DNA of 64,000 nucleotides from UBA2705 sp963977125 (GCA_963977125.1 CAXBNJ010000004.1:205520-269519), one strand, 5' to 3'. Shown: positions 54,996 through 63,874, counted from the first letter of the stretch. A program made the numbers and translations. Notes: a model not told the origin generated them from the letters alone.

Positions 54996-56000
54996 CTAGA
55001 CGTGCAAAGCATAATTTTTAAGCACCGTCTTTACAGCGCTATACATTGGCGCATCGGCAAGGCTATGCCCTGCATCATCAACAAGTCGTACGACAATCTC
55101 AGGGCAATTAGCCTTCACAAATTCAGCATTATTTACAGGGCATATATAATCTTGCTTGCCGTGGATAAGCGCGGTAGGGATTTGTTTTGTCGCTTGAAGT
55201 CCCGCTACAATACGCGCACGCCCAGATTCGTTAAATTCGCTTTGAGCATAATGGCAAAATAAACGCGTCAGATTCACGCTTTCTTCGGGGGTCGCATCAA
55301 GCCCTGCAATAAGATCCATATTAGGCAAGGCTGTGGCTATCGACGTATCCATTCGATCAAAGCGAAGCCCTGCCTCTTTAACAATGGCTGGATCACTATG
55401 ATTAATCAACATATTATAAGCCGCCAGTAACGGCATAGTCCCATAAGGAACGCCCGCTATATTTGGAAAAGACACATAATCAAGCCAAGCTTGGTCCAAA
55501 ATGCGCATAGCCCTACTACTCTGCGTGGCATTGCGCGCTTGAATCACGCCGCCGCCGCCCGCAATATGTTCTGCGCCGTCGGTATCGCCGAAGAAAATCG
55601 CACGCATAAAATGGGCTGAAACATTTTCAGGGTAGTTAATTCTATAATGGCTCGACAGTGTTGTGCCATAAGATCCACCAAGCATAACCCAGCTATCAAT
55701 GCCCAAATGAATGCGTAAGCCTTCCATGTCTTGCACTTGATTCGCTATGGTCTGGCCGTTCATTTGGTCTATATATTGGCTTTTACCTGTGCCGCGCTGA
55801 TCAAAGCGTATAATGTTATATCTATCTAAATCGGCGATGCTCACATTAGAAGCATAGCTTTGACCACCCGGCCCGCCATGCACTAACACCAAAGGAATCC
55901 CCTCTGGATTGCCATGCTGCGCAAAATAAATCGAATGGCCTTGGCCAACATCAACGAAACCTTCGTTAAACTGTTGAAAATTGCTATCTTGTCCGGTCAT
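54996..56000 (-). CDS. pip: Proline iminopeptidase (alpha/beta hydrolase, S33)
   Basis: The enzyme removes N-terminal proline from peptides. The 334-aa product has the oxyanion motif LVHGGPGGQSYASN, FDQRGTGKSQ, the nucleophile elbow LGGSYGTTLSSHY (Gly-x-Ser-x-Gly), Asp in LIHGKQDYICPV and His in DDAGHSLAD, all as in bacterial Pip. There is no signal peptide, so it is cytoplasmic. GAGG precedes the ATG. Confidence 0.93.
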   Translation of the reverse strand: MTGQDSNFQQFNEGFVDVGQGHSIYFAQHGNPEGIPLVLVHGGPGGQSYASNVSIADLDRYNIIRFDQRGTGKSQYIDQMNGQTIANQVQDMEGLRIHLGIDSWVMLGGSYGTTLSSHYRINYPENVSAHFMRAIFFGDTDGAEHIAGGGGVIQARNATQSSRAMRILDQAWLDYVSFPNIAGVPYGTMPLLAAYNMLINHSDPAIVKEAGLRFDRMDTSIATALPNMDLIAGLDATPEESVNLTRLFCHYAQSEFNESGRARIVAGLQATKQIPTALIHGKQDYICPVNNAEFVKANCPEIVVRLVDDAGHSLADAPMYSAVKTVLKNYALHV

Positions 56001-56079
56001 GATGATTAGCCTCCCCGCTCACCTATTCAATATGCTTACTCAATACGCTTAACGCATTTTACTTATTATAAGTCTTAAT

Positions 56080-56250
56080 CTACAGCCCCAATATAGGCTC
56101 ATTAGGCGTAGAGACATCAATCCCCTCCAACGACCCTATCACAGGCTCGCCCGCCGTTGAAAATTCTATATCCAAAGAAGAGATGGTCGGCTCTATACGC
56201 ACAGTTTTCTTATTCTTCTCTGGGATTTCTATACTCACGTCTTCTGCCAT
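56080..56250 (-). CDS. Small acidic protein (56 aa), function unknown
   Basis: This ORF runs from ATG 56250 to TAG 56080-56082. The product starts MAEDVSIEIPEKNKKTVRIE and ends STPNEPILGL; it is acidic, beta-like and has no signal peptide. AAGG lies 10 bases upstream of the ATG, and a partial promoter (TTGACC at 56311-56306, weak -10 near 56288) is correctly spaced. It lies between the Mrr-like gene and pip on the same strand. There is no homology support, so it is tentative. Confidence 0.4.
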   Translation of the reverse strand: MAEDVSIEIPEKNKKTVRIEPTISSLDIEFSTAGEPVIGSLEGIDVSTPNEPILGL

Positions 56251-56392
56251 GTAACTTACGCCTTTTTTAATTTAAGCGCTCAGAGTAGTTTATTTACGTA
56301 ATAGAGGTCAAGTGAAAAACCGCACAAGACTACATTCACCACCCCTATCAGCGCTCATATAATTGGAATCAGCAAAAAAATATATACTTTTA

Positions 56393-57577
56393 CTAATCTC
56401 GACCTCCAGACCACTTATAAGCCCGACGAAATCCCTTATTCATTGCTTCTTTTACCGTATAAGCAAAGCAGTCATTTTTGCCTGAAATCTTGGTCCTGTC
56501 ATACTGCTGATCCATAGGAAGATGGTATATTTTAGTTTTACCATATTCATCACAATTAACATTACATTTTATTCTTGGGAACGATTCAAAATCTTTCTTT
56601 TCAACATGTTTAACATTTAGGTAATCCGCAAACTTTTTTGCTGTATCAGACAGTGTAATATTCGTTACAAACACTGGAACAACCTTCTTTTCCTTAGCTC
56701 CTGATAGCTTGTACTGTATGGTCGTACCATATAGCTGGGCTATGTGCTTTTCATGAATAAGCTTTCTCTTTGCCCAGTACTTACATTGAATAACGTGAAC
56801 AACCCCATCTTTCTTAGCAATCAAGTCACGCCCCATATCATTAAGCTGCTTATCTATGCCAAAATACTCAACATCCCATCCTGCGGAAGTATAAGCATAA
56901 CCAATATACAATTCATAATCACGGCCAATTTCCCATTTAGATTTTTGATTATCAATATAACGATCTAGAGCAAGTTGGTTACGCTCATCTTCTGGTAAAG
57001 CTCTATACTCATCTTTGCTTAAATATTTTTTTGTGCGATCAGAGTTATTCTGTAGGTCATTCAAATCATCAAACTGATTTAGCTCATCTAACTCCTCTGC
57101 GCTATCTACATACATTTCAAGGTCTGGAAATAAAGTGAATAAATACTCATATTTATATTGTGCTAATTTACTATGCTCTATGACTTCTTTTGTTTGCTTT
57201 CTAAGTTCTTTAATACGTTGTGCTTCTTTATGTGCTGGATGCTTCTTGGTCGTGAGATATTTAGCCGAAATAGCATATTGTATTGTTTTAAAGTCAGCCA
57301 TCAATGACGACAACTTTGAAAAGAACAACCCCTCCATACTCTCAAAAGAGCTATACAAGCCATCTTTTTCATATATAGCTCTTTCTAACTGTTCAATCCT
57401 CTCTTTATTTTTTTCGTCACTTTTTTCTAGCCCTTTCATCTCAGATCGTGACTTATATAAATCACTACGTACTTTAGCTAAACTAACAACAGCTTCTCGA
57501 CCTTCTTTATATTTACAAAATATATTGAATATAAAAGTAATTACTCCAATCACAGCCCCTAATATTAATAACTCCAC
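56393..57577 (-). CDS. Membrane-anchored Mrr-type restriction endonuclease-like protein
   Basis: The 394-aa product has an N-terminal TM helix (LLILGAVIGVITFIFNIF), a coiled coil (about 25-75), and a helical region. A PD-(D/E)xK nuclease domain of the Mrr type follows, with catalytic-type residues in NDMGRDLIAKKDG and VIQCKYW (QxK) near 250-270. The C-terminus has IKCNVNCDEYGKTKIYHLPM and GFRRAYKW, recalling Ada-like zinc-binding tails. GTG 57577 is the start, with GGGGAG upstream. Composition is more AT-rich than neighbours, and it lies beside tRNA-Pro, suggesting transfer. A defence role is plausible but unproven. Confidence 0.82.
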   Translation of the reverse strand: MELLILGAVIGVITFIFNIFCKYKEGREAVVSLAKVRSDLYKSRSEMKGLEKSDEKNKERIEQLERAIYEKDGLYSSFESMEGLFFSKLSSLMADFKTIQYAISAKYLTTKKHPAHKEAQRIKELRKQTKEVIEHSKLAQYKYEYLFTLFPDLEMYVDSAEELDELNQFDDLNDLQNNSDRTKKYLSKDEYRALPEDERNQLALDRYIDNQKSKWEIGRDYELYIGYAYTSAGWDVEYFGIDKQLNDMGRDLIAKKDGVVHVIQCKYWAKRKLIHEKHIAQLYGTTIQYKLSGAKEKKVVPVFVTNITLSDTAKKFADYLNVKHVEKKDFESFPRIKCNVNCDEYGKTKIYHLPMDQQYDRTKISGKNDCFAYTVKEAMNKGFRRAYKWSGGRD

Positions 57578-57627
57578 TACATAGCTCCCCGTTATTTATA
57601 TTTCACTCTAATCTTACAGTTTATCAC

Positions 57628-57660
57628 ATAAAAAAAAACCTTTAGGTCTCGTTAAGGTTT
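57628..57660 (-). terminator. Terminator downstream of tRNA-Pro
   Basis: AAACCTT (57636-57642) pairs with AAGGTTT (57654-57660); on the minus strand a run of T follows. It lies between tRNA-Pro and the Mrr-like gene and would separate their transcripts. The rest of the 248-base gap holds a further 7-bp hairpin (ATGGTTT/AAACCAT, 57758-57777). Confidence 0.75.
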
Positions 57661-57825
57661 GCAATCTCAGTTTTTATATATGATGCAATATTGCTTTCTC
57701 ATCGAACGTCCACCATGCATATTAAGCGCCTTGACGACTACCGCGCCGTTTCGCTTAATGGTTTTTTGTTAAACCATAAATCTAATATACTTAAAAATAC
57801 TGAATATAATAAGAAATAAGCATAA

Positions 57826-57902
57826 TGGTCGGAACGAGAGGATTTGAACCTCCGACCCCTTGCCCCCCAGGCAAGTGCGCTACCAGGCTGCGCTACGTTC
57901 CG
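57826..57902 (-). tRNA. tRNA-Pro (anticodon GGG)
   Basis: The minus strand gives a 77-nt cloverleaf with encoded CCA: acceptor CGGAACG/CGTTCCG, D-arm with AGCCTGGTAGCGC, anticodon stem CTTGC/GCAAG with loop CTGGGGG (anticodon GGG) and T-arm GGAGGTTCAAATCCTC. It decodes CCC/CCU. It follows merR as in other alphaproteobacteria. Confidence 0.96.
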
Positions 57903-58023
57903 ACGATACGGACTCATATAAGGCTATATGAAAAGCATATCTTGCAAAGTTTTTAGCAAACTGCTACCAAGATTGCAAGCTGTACGAACAGGAAAATACA
58001 GCAAATAAGGGAGAAATAGTAAA

Positions 58024-58302
58024 ATGAATAAAAAAGCACCAATAGCCCCCACCCTTTCAGCCGCTTTTGCATTAAGCGCGCTTGCACTGCTCTCTGGCTG
58101 CATGGGCAATGGTCGTCACAGCTGTACTGGCGGTCAAAATGAAGCTGTAGATATCACATGGGGTAGCCAAACGGCAACGGCTATTGTGACAAAAAGCAAT
58201 GGTGATCGCTACGAAGCCTCAAGCGTTAATCGCTTTCATCTGGCCAAAGCCTATGTTCAGCCTTTGGGCGGCACATGCGCATCATGGGACCCAAAGCTTT
58301 AA
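58024..58302 (+). CDS. Small lipoprotein of unknown function (92 aa)
   Basis: The product has a lipoprotein signal (LSAAFALSALALLSGC, lipobox LSGC followed by Met-Gly). A short mature domain follows with a cysteine pair (HSCTGG, GTCASW) and an EAVDITWGSQTATAIVTKSN strand-rich core. No known family is recognised. It stands alone on the plus strand between tRNA-Pro and merR and is followed by a terminator. Confidence 0.75.
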   Translation: MNKKAPIAPTLSAAFALSALALLSGCMGNGRHSCTGGQNEAVDITWGSQTATAIVTKSNGDRYEASSVNRFHLAKAYVQPLGGTCASWDPKL

Positions 58303-58340
58303 GCGCCAACACATAAAGTAAAATATGAGATAAAAACCAT

Positions 58341-58372
58341 AAAAGCCCCCTTAATTATAAGGCGGCTTTTTT
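58341..58372 (+). terminator. Terminator of the small lipoprotein gene
   Basis: AAAAGCC-C-CCTTA (58341-58353) pairs with TAAGG-C-GGCTTTT, one mismatch, followed by a T-run. Confidence 0.85.
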
Positions 58373-58424
58373 CTTAGCGTATAATTAGCGTATAAACGGA
58401 TTACCTTGAATATCTCGAGAGCGC

Positions 58425-58898
58425 TTATTCGCCAACCATCGCTCGAAGCGCTTTGAGTTCACCGAGCATAGACTTCAATACTGCGCGTTGCTGCTCGTTA
58501 AAGCCAATCGATTGCGCAGCGCCGTTATCATTGCCCGCATTGGCGTTTAATGTGACGTCTTCGCCGTGCATTTCACCAGAAATTTGTGATGATTTATCAA
58601 TTGCACGTAAGTTCATCGCACCGATCTTGGCTTTGCTTTTACCTTTTAACAGGTTCTGTGCGCCTTTAATCGTATAGCCTTGCACATGGAGCAAGTTATG
58701 AACCACGTCAAGCACAGCCATATCCTCAGGGCGGTAATAACGTCTGCCGCCGCTGCGTTTAACTGGCTGGATTTGTGTGAATTTGCTTTCCCAGAAACGA
58801 AGCACGTGCTGCTGCACACCGAGATGTTCAGCCACTTCTCGTATTGTACGAAAAGCGCTTGAAGACTTCTTGTTTTCTCTTAGTTGTGTTTTATGCAT
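58425..58898 (-). CDS. MerR family transcriptional regulator
   Basis: This is a 157-aa DNA-binding protein with a MerR-type winged helix (RTIREVAEHLGVQQHVLRFW, SGGRRYYRPEDMAVLDVVHN) and a C-terminal part too short for a full metal-binding dimerisation domain. It is the MerR protein that follows ihfA in many alphaproteobacteria; its target is unknown. ATG 58898 has AAGGAA upstream; a longer ORF was rejected. Confidence 0.9.
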   Translation of the reverse strand: MHKTQLRENKKSSSAFRTIREVAEHLGVQQHVLRFWESKFTQIQPVKRSGGRRYYRPEDMAVLDVVHNLLHVQGYTIKGAQNLLKGKSKAKIGAMNLRAIDKSSQISGEMHGEDVTLNANAGNDNGAAQSIGFNEQQRAVLKSMLGELKALRAMVGE

Positions 58899-59020
58899 AA
58901 GGTTTTCCTTACTTTCTTGTAACCAAAAGTTTCCCCAAAGCACCCTACCTATGTAATCTTTATAGTCAGCGCCGTTAACGCAATAAAGACCTAAATACCA
59001 ACCGATTGAACTAGTTAAGC

Positions 59021-59311
59021 CTAGTTTCTATTCATTTTTTCTTTAAGAATATGTGACGCACGGAAGATCAAAACACGACGTGGTGTGATTGGGACTTCTT
59101 CACCCGTTTTAGGGTTACGGCCAATTCTTTGTTTTTTATCGCGAAGCGTAAAGCTACCAAAAGATGATATTTTTACATTCTCACCAGCGACCAAAGCATC
59201 TGATACTTCTTTCAAAATATCATCGACAAATTCTGCAGATTCTGCACGAGAAAGGCCAACTTCCTCATAAAGAACTTCAGCAAGATCAGCACGCGTAATG
59301 GTTTGTGACAT
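59021..59311 (-). CDS. ihfA: Integration host factor alpha subunit
   Basis: This is a nucleoid DNA-bending protein acting as a heterodimer with IhfB. The 96-aa product has TRADLAEVLYEEVGLSRAES, VKISSFGSFTLRDKKQRIGR and NPKTGEEVPITPRRVLIFRA, the HU/IHF arm with the proline that intercalates into DNA. GAGGAG lies upstream. The 206-base gap to fabH suggests its own promoter. Confidence 0.96.
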   Translation of the reverse strand: MSQTITRADLAEVLYEEVGLSRAESAEFVDDILKEVSDALVAGENVKISSFGSFTLRDKKQRIGRNPKTGEEVPITPRRVLIFRASHILKEKMNRN

Positions 59312-59517
59312 GGCAGAATTCTCCTCTTTTTATTTAAATTATTATACGTATGTATATTGGTCAAGCAAATCTGCATGAACATCCACAGCTATCATTTTGA
59401 CATTTAAAGGAAAAAATTTTATTAACTTTATGTCGAATAGTTATGAATCAGGGCATTATATTCATTATATCTCAGAAACGCACCCAAGAAATTCGTTTTG
59501 AATACAGAAAATTAACG

Positions 59518-60495
59518 TTAGAAACGCGCCAAAGCTGCGCCCCATGTTAAACCACCGCCCAAGGCTTCAAACAGCACAAGCTCACCTGGTTTGATTTTGC
59601 CTTTACGGTTCGCATCATCCAGGGCCAGCGGAATAGAGGCTGCTGACGTATTACCGTGGTTTTCTAAGGTTAAAACAACCTTTTCCATCGGCATTGATAA
59701 TTTTTTCGCAGCGCTCTCAATAATGCGGATATTGGCCTGATGTGGAATAAGCCAATCAATCTCTTCGGCGCTAAAATCACTATCCGTGAAGATTTCTTCA
59801 GCGATCGCGCTCAAAAACCCAACGGCGCGTTTAAAGACTTCTTGGCCGAGCATAACAATATGACCGCTTTCTTGTGTCGTACTAACACCGCCATCCGTAT
59901 AAAGAATATCTTGATAATCGCCATTAGCCTTTAAGATACATGAATGTATGCCAGTATCTGATTTATCGCCCGTACCTTCGCGCGCTTCAAGCAATACAGC
60001 GCCTGCACCATCACCAAATAAAACACATGTCGTGCGATCTTCCCAATTAAGAATTGATGACATACGATCAGACCCAACGACAAGAACGCGCTTGAGCTGG
60101 CCTGACTTAATCATAGAATCAGCAACGCCCAATGCGTAAACAAAACCAGCGCAGACCGCTTGAATGTCAAAAGCGATGCCCACAGGCGCACCAATTGCAT
60201 GTTGAACTTTCACAGCAACAGAAGGAAAAGTTCTGTCCGCGGTTGTTGTCGCCACGATAATGCCGTCTATATCTGCGGCAGTATATTCTGACATTTCCAA
60301 AGCACGCTCACAGGCTTTTATCGCCATATAACCGGCTGTTTCTGTATCGTTAGAAATATGACGGTTTCTTATGCCTGTGCGCTGAAATATCCACTCATCA
60401 TTTGTTTCAACAATGCTTTCTAAATCAGCATTGCTCATAATTTTTTCTGGTAGAAAAGAACCTGTGGCCGTAATTGCTGAACGTATGGTCTTCAT
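59518..60495 (-). CDS. fabH: 3-oxoacyl-[acyl-carrier-protein] synthase III
   Basis: FabH condenses acetyl-CoA with malonyl-ACP to start fatty acid synthesis. The 325-aa product from ATG 60495 has NDEWIFQRTGIRNRHI, the catalytic Cys in FDIQAVCAGFVYAL, His in WLIPHQANIRII and Asn in LENHGNTSAASIPLAL. The ATG lies 4 bases after the plsX stop, and the upstream TTG in the plsX coding end was rejected. It is cotranscribed with plsX. Confidence 0.97.
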   Translation of the reverse strand: MKTIRSAITATGSFLPEKIMSNADLESIVETNDEWIFQRTGIRNRHISNDTETAGYMAIKACERALEMSEYTAADIDGIIVATTTADRTFPSVAVKVQHAIGAPVGIAFDIQAVCAGFVYALGVADSMIKSGQLKRVLVVGSDRMSSILNWEDRTTCVLFGDGAGAVLLEAREGTGDKSDTGIHSCILKANGDYQDILYTDGGVSTTQESGHIVMLGQEVFKRAVGFLSAIAEEIFTDSDFSAEEIDWLIPHQANIRIIESAAKKLSMPMEKVVLTLENHGNTSAASIPLALDDANRKGKIKPGELVLFEALGGGLTWGAALARF

Positions 60496-60499
60496 ATGT

Positions 60500-61561
60500 T
60501 TAAATACCTTCTTGATCTTCAAGGTCTGAAATAAAGAATGATTCTTGACTCATAAGCTGCTCTATCTCTACAGCAACGCGCTTATTAAAGCCATGATGCG
60601 CAAGTTCGGCGGCAACTTTAATCGCATTGGCAAAACCAACATGATCGCTACTGCCATGGCTTTTTACGCAAATACCATTAAGCCCTAAAAACATGCCGCC
60701 ATTATAGCTGCGTGGATCAAGTTCTTTCTTCACTTTCTTAAATGAGCGATAAGCCAATAAAGCCCCCAACATAGCAAAAGGCGACGATTTAAACGCGCGG
60801 CGGATATAAAATTGCGACATATTAGCCACGCCCTCTGCCGTTTTCAGTGCAACATTGCCTGTAAAGCCATCTGTGACAATAACATCAGCGCGGCCATTAG
60901 TGATATCAACACCTTCAACAAAGCCCATAAAATGACCTGGCAACTTCACCTTACTCAATACGGCAGCGGTCTCACGTAAAACTTCGCCACCCTTCATATC
61001 TTCGGTACCAATGTTTAAAACACCAATACGCGGATTAGAAATACCTTCAACCACCCGCGCATAAACAGCGCCGAGGACAGCAAATTGCGTGAGCATTTCA
61101 GCGTCACAAACAATATTCGCGCCCAAATCCAATACAACCGTATCACGCGCGATTGTCGGCAAAACGCTGGCAATTGCAGGACGGTGAATACCGGGAAGGC
61201 ATTTTAAAACCATTTTAGCCATAGCCATTAACGCGCCCGTATTACCTGAAGACACAACACAATCTGCGCGGCCTTCTTTCACTGCGTTAATCGCCATGCG
61301 CATACTTGAATTACGCCCCGTGCGCAAAGCAATGGCCGGTTTTTCATCATTTGATATAGATTTATCTGTGTGAACAATTTCGCTGCGTAAGCGTAAATTA
61401 TTATAACGCGCCAAAACAGGGCGTATTTGGCCTTCATCGCCAAAAATGAGGAACTCTAAATCTGGCATAGCTTTCAAAGCCAAATCAGCACCGGGAATTA
61501 CCGCGTTTACGCCGTGATCCCCACCCATCGCATCTAAAGCTATTGTTAGTTTAAAAGACAT
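60500..61561 (-). CDS. plsX: Phosphate acyltransferase PlsX
   Basis: PlsX makes acyl-phosphate from acyl-ACP for phospholipid synthesis. The 353-aa product from ATG 61561 (GGAG upstream) has TIALDAMGGDHGVNAVIPGA, SSGNTGALMAMAKMVLK, VLDLGANIVCDAEMLTQFA and IVTDGFTGNVALKTAEG, all diagnostic. A longer ORF reading through the inverted repeat upstream was rejected. It starts the plsX-fabH unit. Confidence 0.97.
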   Translation of the reverse strand: MSFKLTIALDAMGGDHGVNAVIPGADLALKAMPDLEFLIFGDEGQIRPVLARYNNLRLRSEIVHTDKSISNDEKPAIALRTGRNSSMRMAINAVKEGRADCVVSSGNTGALMAMAKMVLKCLPGIHRPAIASVLPTIARDTVVLDLGANIVCDAEMLTQFAVLGAVYARVVEGISNPRIGVLNIGTEDMKGGEVLRETAAVLSKVKLPGHFMGFVEGVDITNGRADVIVTDGFTGNVALKTAEGVANMSQFYIRRAFKSSPFAMLGALLAYRSFKKVKKELDPRSYNGGMFLGLNGICVKSHGSSDHVGFANAIKVAAELAHHGFNKRVAVEIEQLMSQESFFISDLEDQEGI

Positions 61562-61626
61562 AGGAGGCTCCAAGCCAGAAAGGCACTCTATTGAATTTAC
61601 GCGAATATACGTTCCGATGACCACAA

Positions 61627-61649
61627 TATAATGGTCGTAAACCATTATA
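61627..61649. promoter_or_regulatory. 9-bp perfect inverted repeat upstream of plsX (possible operator)
   Basis: TATAATGGT (61627-61635) and ACCATTATA (61641-61649) are separated by 5 bases. The minus-strand arm contains TATAAT, so it could overlap a -10 element of plsX. It lies between the rpmF terminator and plsX. Confidence 0.5.
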
Positions 61650-61662
61650 AAAGCAACCACAG

Positions 61663-61689
61663 AAAAAAGCCACGGACAATCTCCGTGGC
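61663..61689 (-). terminator. Terminator between rpmF and plsX
   Basis: GCCACGGA and TCCGTGGC (61669-61689) form a perfect 8-bp stem; on the minus strand a six-T run follows. It separates rpmF from plsX. Confidence 0.93.
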
Positions 61690-61726
61690 ATTCTCCACAA
61701 TCTACAGCTCAATCCAAGTAGAAAAC

Positions 61727-61906
61727 CTACTCAGCAGCTTCAATAACCTGACGGCCTTTATACATGCCAGTCTTCAGGTCAATGTGGTGGCGACGAACAG
61801 CTTCGCCTGAGTTTTTGTCTTCAACCCAGTTTTCTACTGTAAGTGCATCATGCGAACGACGCATGTTACGTTTTGATTTTGATGTCTTACTCTTAGGTAC
61901 AGCCAT
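61727..61906 (-). CDS. rpmF: 50S ribosomal protein L32
   Basis: The 59-aa L32 begins MAVPKSKTSKSKRNMRRSHD and has RRHHIDLKTGMYKGRQVI at its C-terminus, without the zinc-binding cysteines of some L32 forms. ATG 61906 has GAGGA upstream. It follows yceD by 80 bases and ends at a strong terminator. Confidence 0.97.
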   Translation of the reverse strand: MAVPKSKTSKSKRNMRRSHDALTVENWVEDKNSGEAVRRHHIDLKTGMYKGRQVIEAAE

Positions 61907-61986
61907 GGTCTGCAATCCTCAATATTATTCTAATTAAATCGAAAGGAGTTAATAATGCATAATGAACGAAACTTCAAGAACTTTAT

Positions 61987-62670
61987 TTATTTCTTGTCAT
62001 CTTTTTCTGCATTTTTACCTTCTTCACCAGTTTTCTTCTCGTCTTCTTTTAGCACAACGCTTGCGCGCCAATTTTCTAATTCTTTGAACGGACTATATTT
62101 TTTAGAAGCATTGTCATCTTGCTGCTTATCAACTTCATCGTCAAAAACGATTCCCATCTCATTCGAGGTTTTTTCATCATAGGCATCTTCTGCCCGCGGG
62201 TAAAGGGGTACAGCCAAAGTTAAAAACTGCATAACCAACTCACCCAGATTAATGACTCCATCAACCACCCGTGTCGGGTCATCTTTCTCATCCAGCATCG
62301 GCACTTCATCTTGGCCATAGCGGATCATAATATCCGTTTTGCCCTTTTCAAATGAAATGGTTTTATTCGTGTCTGTAAAATAGCCCTCAAAAGGCTCTTC
62401 AACATGCGTATGTACTGGCTTTAAGCTGCGTACACATTCTTGTTCAACATCCGCATAAAGCGTTCCGCTTACATAAATCAAATGATTATTATTCGGTCTG
62501 TTAACCTTAACATCGGCGTAAAGCCCCTCGACCTTGACCGCGTTTAAGGCGTGTGCCACCGCTTCCAAATCCTCTGGTAAAGCTTCGATTTTCAGGCTAT
62601 CGCGCTGCGAGCGCAAGCGATCCACACGATAGTAAACACTCCAAGGTGGACGATCTTCTATTTCACTCAT
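61987..62670 (-). CDS. YceD/DUF177 family protein
   Basis: This protein family is linked to 23S rRNA accumulation and is typically encoded next to rpmF, as here. The 227-aa product has ALPEDLEAVAHALNAVKVEG, YVSGTLYADVEQECVRSLKP (the family CxR region) and NLGELVMQFLTLAVPLYPRA, followed by a charged Lys/Glu-rich tail. The ATG follows directly on the TAA of the upstream bc1 chaperone gene (no gap), so they are coupled. Confidence 0.9.
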   Translation of the reverse strand: MSEIEDRPPWSVYYRVDRLRSQRDSLKIEALPEDLEAVAHALNAVKVEGLYADVKVNRPNNNHLIYVSGTLYADVEQECVRSLKPVHTHVEEPFEGYFTDTNKTISFEKGKTDIMIRYGQDEVPMLDEKDDPTRVVDGVINLGELVMQFLTLAVPLYPRAEDAYDEKTSNEMGIVFDDEVDKQQDDNASKKYSPFKELENWRASVVLKEDEKKTGEEGKNAEKDDKK

Positions 62671-63279
62671 TTAAGCTACACTCTTTTTATTCATTGTATT
62701 TATATCTAGCGATTCATAACGCGGCAACGATAAGCGTCCTTCAAGCAATAACGCCTCATCAAGCCCCATTACAAAATCACTTAACATCGAAACTTTTTCA
62801 AAGCACGCACCCAAAACAGGGTCATTCTCAGCCAATGCGCCCGAATAAAGATTGCGATTAAGAATATTCAGCTTGTCTTCATGGCTCAAAACTTCGCCTT
62901 CTGCATTCTTTCCTGTTACAAAGGCCGCCTCATAGGCGTAAGAACGCCCCTGGAAGCCTTGCATCATACGTTTCATGTGTTTGGGTACAGAAAGGTCGCC
63001 AATGCCCCCCTCACGCAAGGAGTGATCAAAGCCGCGAAACATAACATCGAAAAATATTTGAGCGCATTTTTGCGAATCTTCTGTCGCCACTGTATTTAAA
63101 CGCAGCATAATCAAGCCTGCGATTAATGAAACAAGATCAAAACGCCCTGTCATCGTGTCGGGCACAGCAAGCTCCGTATAGAAGGCCTCCGTGCGTGCAA
63201 ATTTGTTTACTTCATCAAATGTTTTTTGTGCATTTTGAATCTGTACTCTCTTCTTTTTCGAAAAAACGTAACCAAACAT
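62671..63279 (-). CDS. Ubiquinol-cytochrome c chaperone (CBP3/UQCC1 family)
   Basis: This 202-aa protein would help cytochrome b assembly in the bc1 complex. It has YTELAVPDTMTGRFDLVSLI, LRLNTVATEDSQKCAQIFFD, FDHSLREGGIGDLSVPKHMK and the FQGRSYAYEAAF motif of the family. AAGGAAGG lies upstream. It is the first gene of chaperone-yceD-rpmF and divergent from bamE. Confidence 0.92.
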   Translation of the reverse strand: MFGYVFSKKKRVQIQNAQKTFDEVNKFARTEAFYTELAVPDTMTGRFDLVSLIAGLIMLRLNTVATEDSQKCAQIFFDVMFRGFDHSLREGGIGDLSVPKHMKRMMQGFQGRSYAYEAAFVTGKNAEGEVLSHEDKLNILNRNLYSGALAENDPVLGACFEKVSMLSDFVMGLDEALLLEGRLSLPRYESLDINTMNKKSVA

Positions 63280-63412
63280 TGATTTTTTTGCCTTCCTTGC
63301 CTAAATTCCCTTAAACGCCGTTTCTTTAAACTTAAAGTAAGAAACGAGAGCGGATCTAATTTATATATATAATTTTTTAAATTAAATATTATGCACTGTT
63401 AAGGATACAAGC

Positions 63413-63874
63413 ATGTTTATATACAAAAAAAATCTACGCACAATAGCCATTATGCTTTTTGCGTCCATGTTTATCAGCGCATGTACCCCGACAACAGCGA
63501 ATCGCGGACATATTATTCAAGATGAAGCGATTGCCGATATTGTCGCAGGGCGCGATACACAGCGCAGCGTCATCAAAAAGATTGGATCACCATCAACTAT
63601 CTCGACCCTTGATAGCAGTATCTGGTATTATATTGGCCTGACAACGCAAAAACGCGGCATTTTGGACGAAGAACAAATCAGCAAAAAAGTCATCCGCGTC
63701 AAATTTGATGAAGAAGGCAAAGTTTTGGACATTGCCGAAGTCACAAAGGAAGATGTTAATATTCCAATATCCAAAGATAAAACACATACAGGCGGCAGCA
63801 AAGTTACTTTAGCGCAGCAATTCTTTGGTAATTTAGGTAAATTCAACAGCAGCGGCGGCGGCAACACGGAATAA
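63413..63874 (+). CDS. bamE: Outer membrane protein assembly factor BamE (SmpA/OmlA)
   Basis: This lipoprotein subunit of the BAM complex inserts beta-barrels into the outer membrane. The 153-aa product has a signal with ISAC lipobox, then IADIVAGRDTQRSVIKKIGS, SSIWYYIGLTTQKRGILD and KVIRVKFDEEGKVLDI, typical of the SmpA/OmlA domain. The C-terminal half carries an extra tail (GGSKVTLAQQFFGNLGKF) as in alphaproteobacterial BamE. A terminator follows. Confidence 0.93.
   Translation: MFIYKKNLRTIAIMLFASMFISACTPTTANRGHIIQDEAIADIVAGRDTQRSVIKKIGSPSTISTLDSSIWYYIGLTTQKRGILDEEQISKKVIRVKFDEEGKVLDIAEVTKEDVNIPISKDKTHTGGSKVTLAQQFFGNLGKFNSSGGGNTE

Noticed and set aside
57578..57825. Possible attachment site of an integrated element at tRNA-Pro
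   Set aside because: I found no second copy of the tRNA 3' end on the far side of the Mrr-like gene and no integrase gene.
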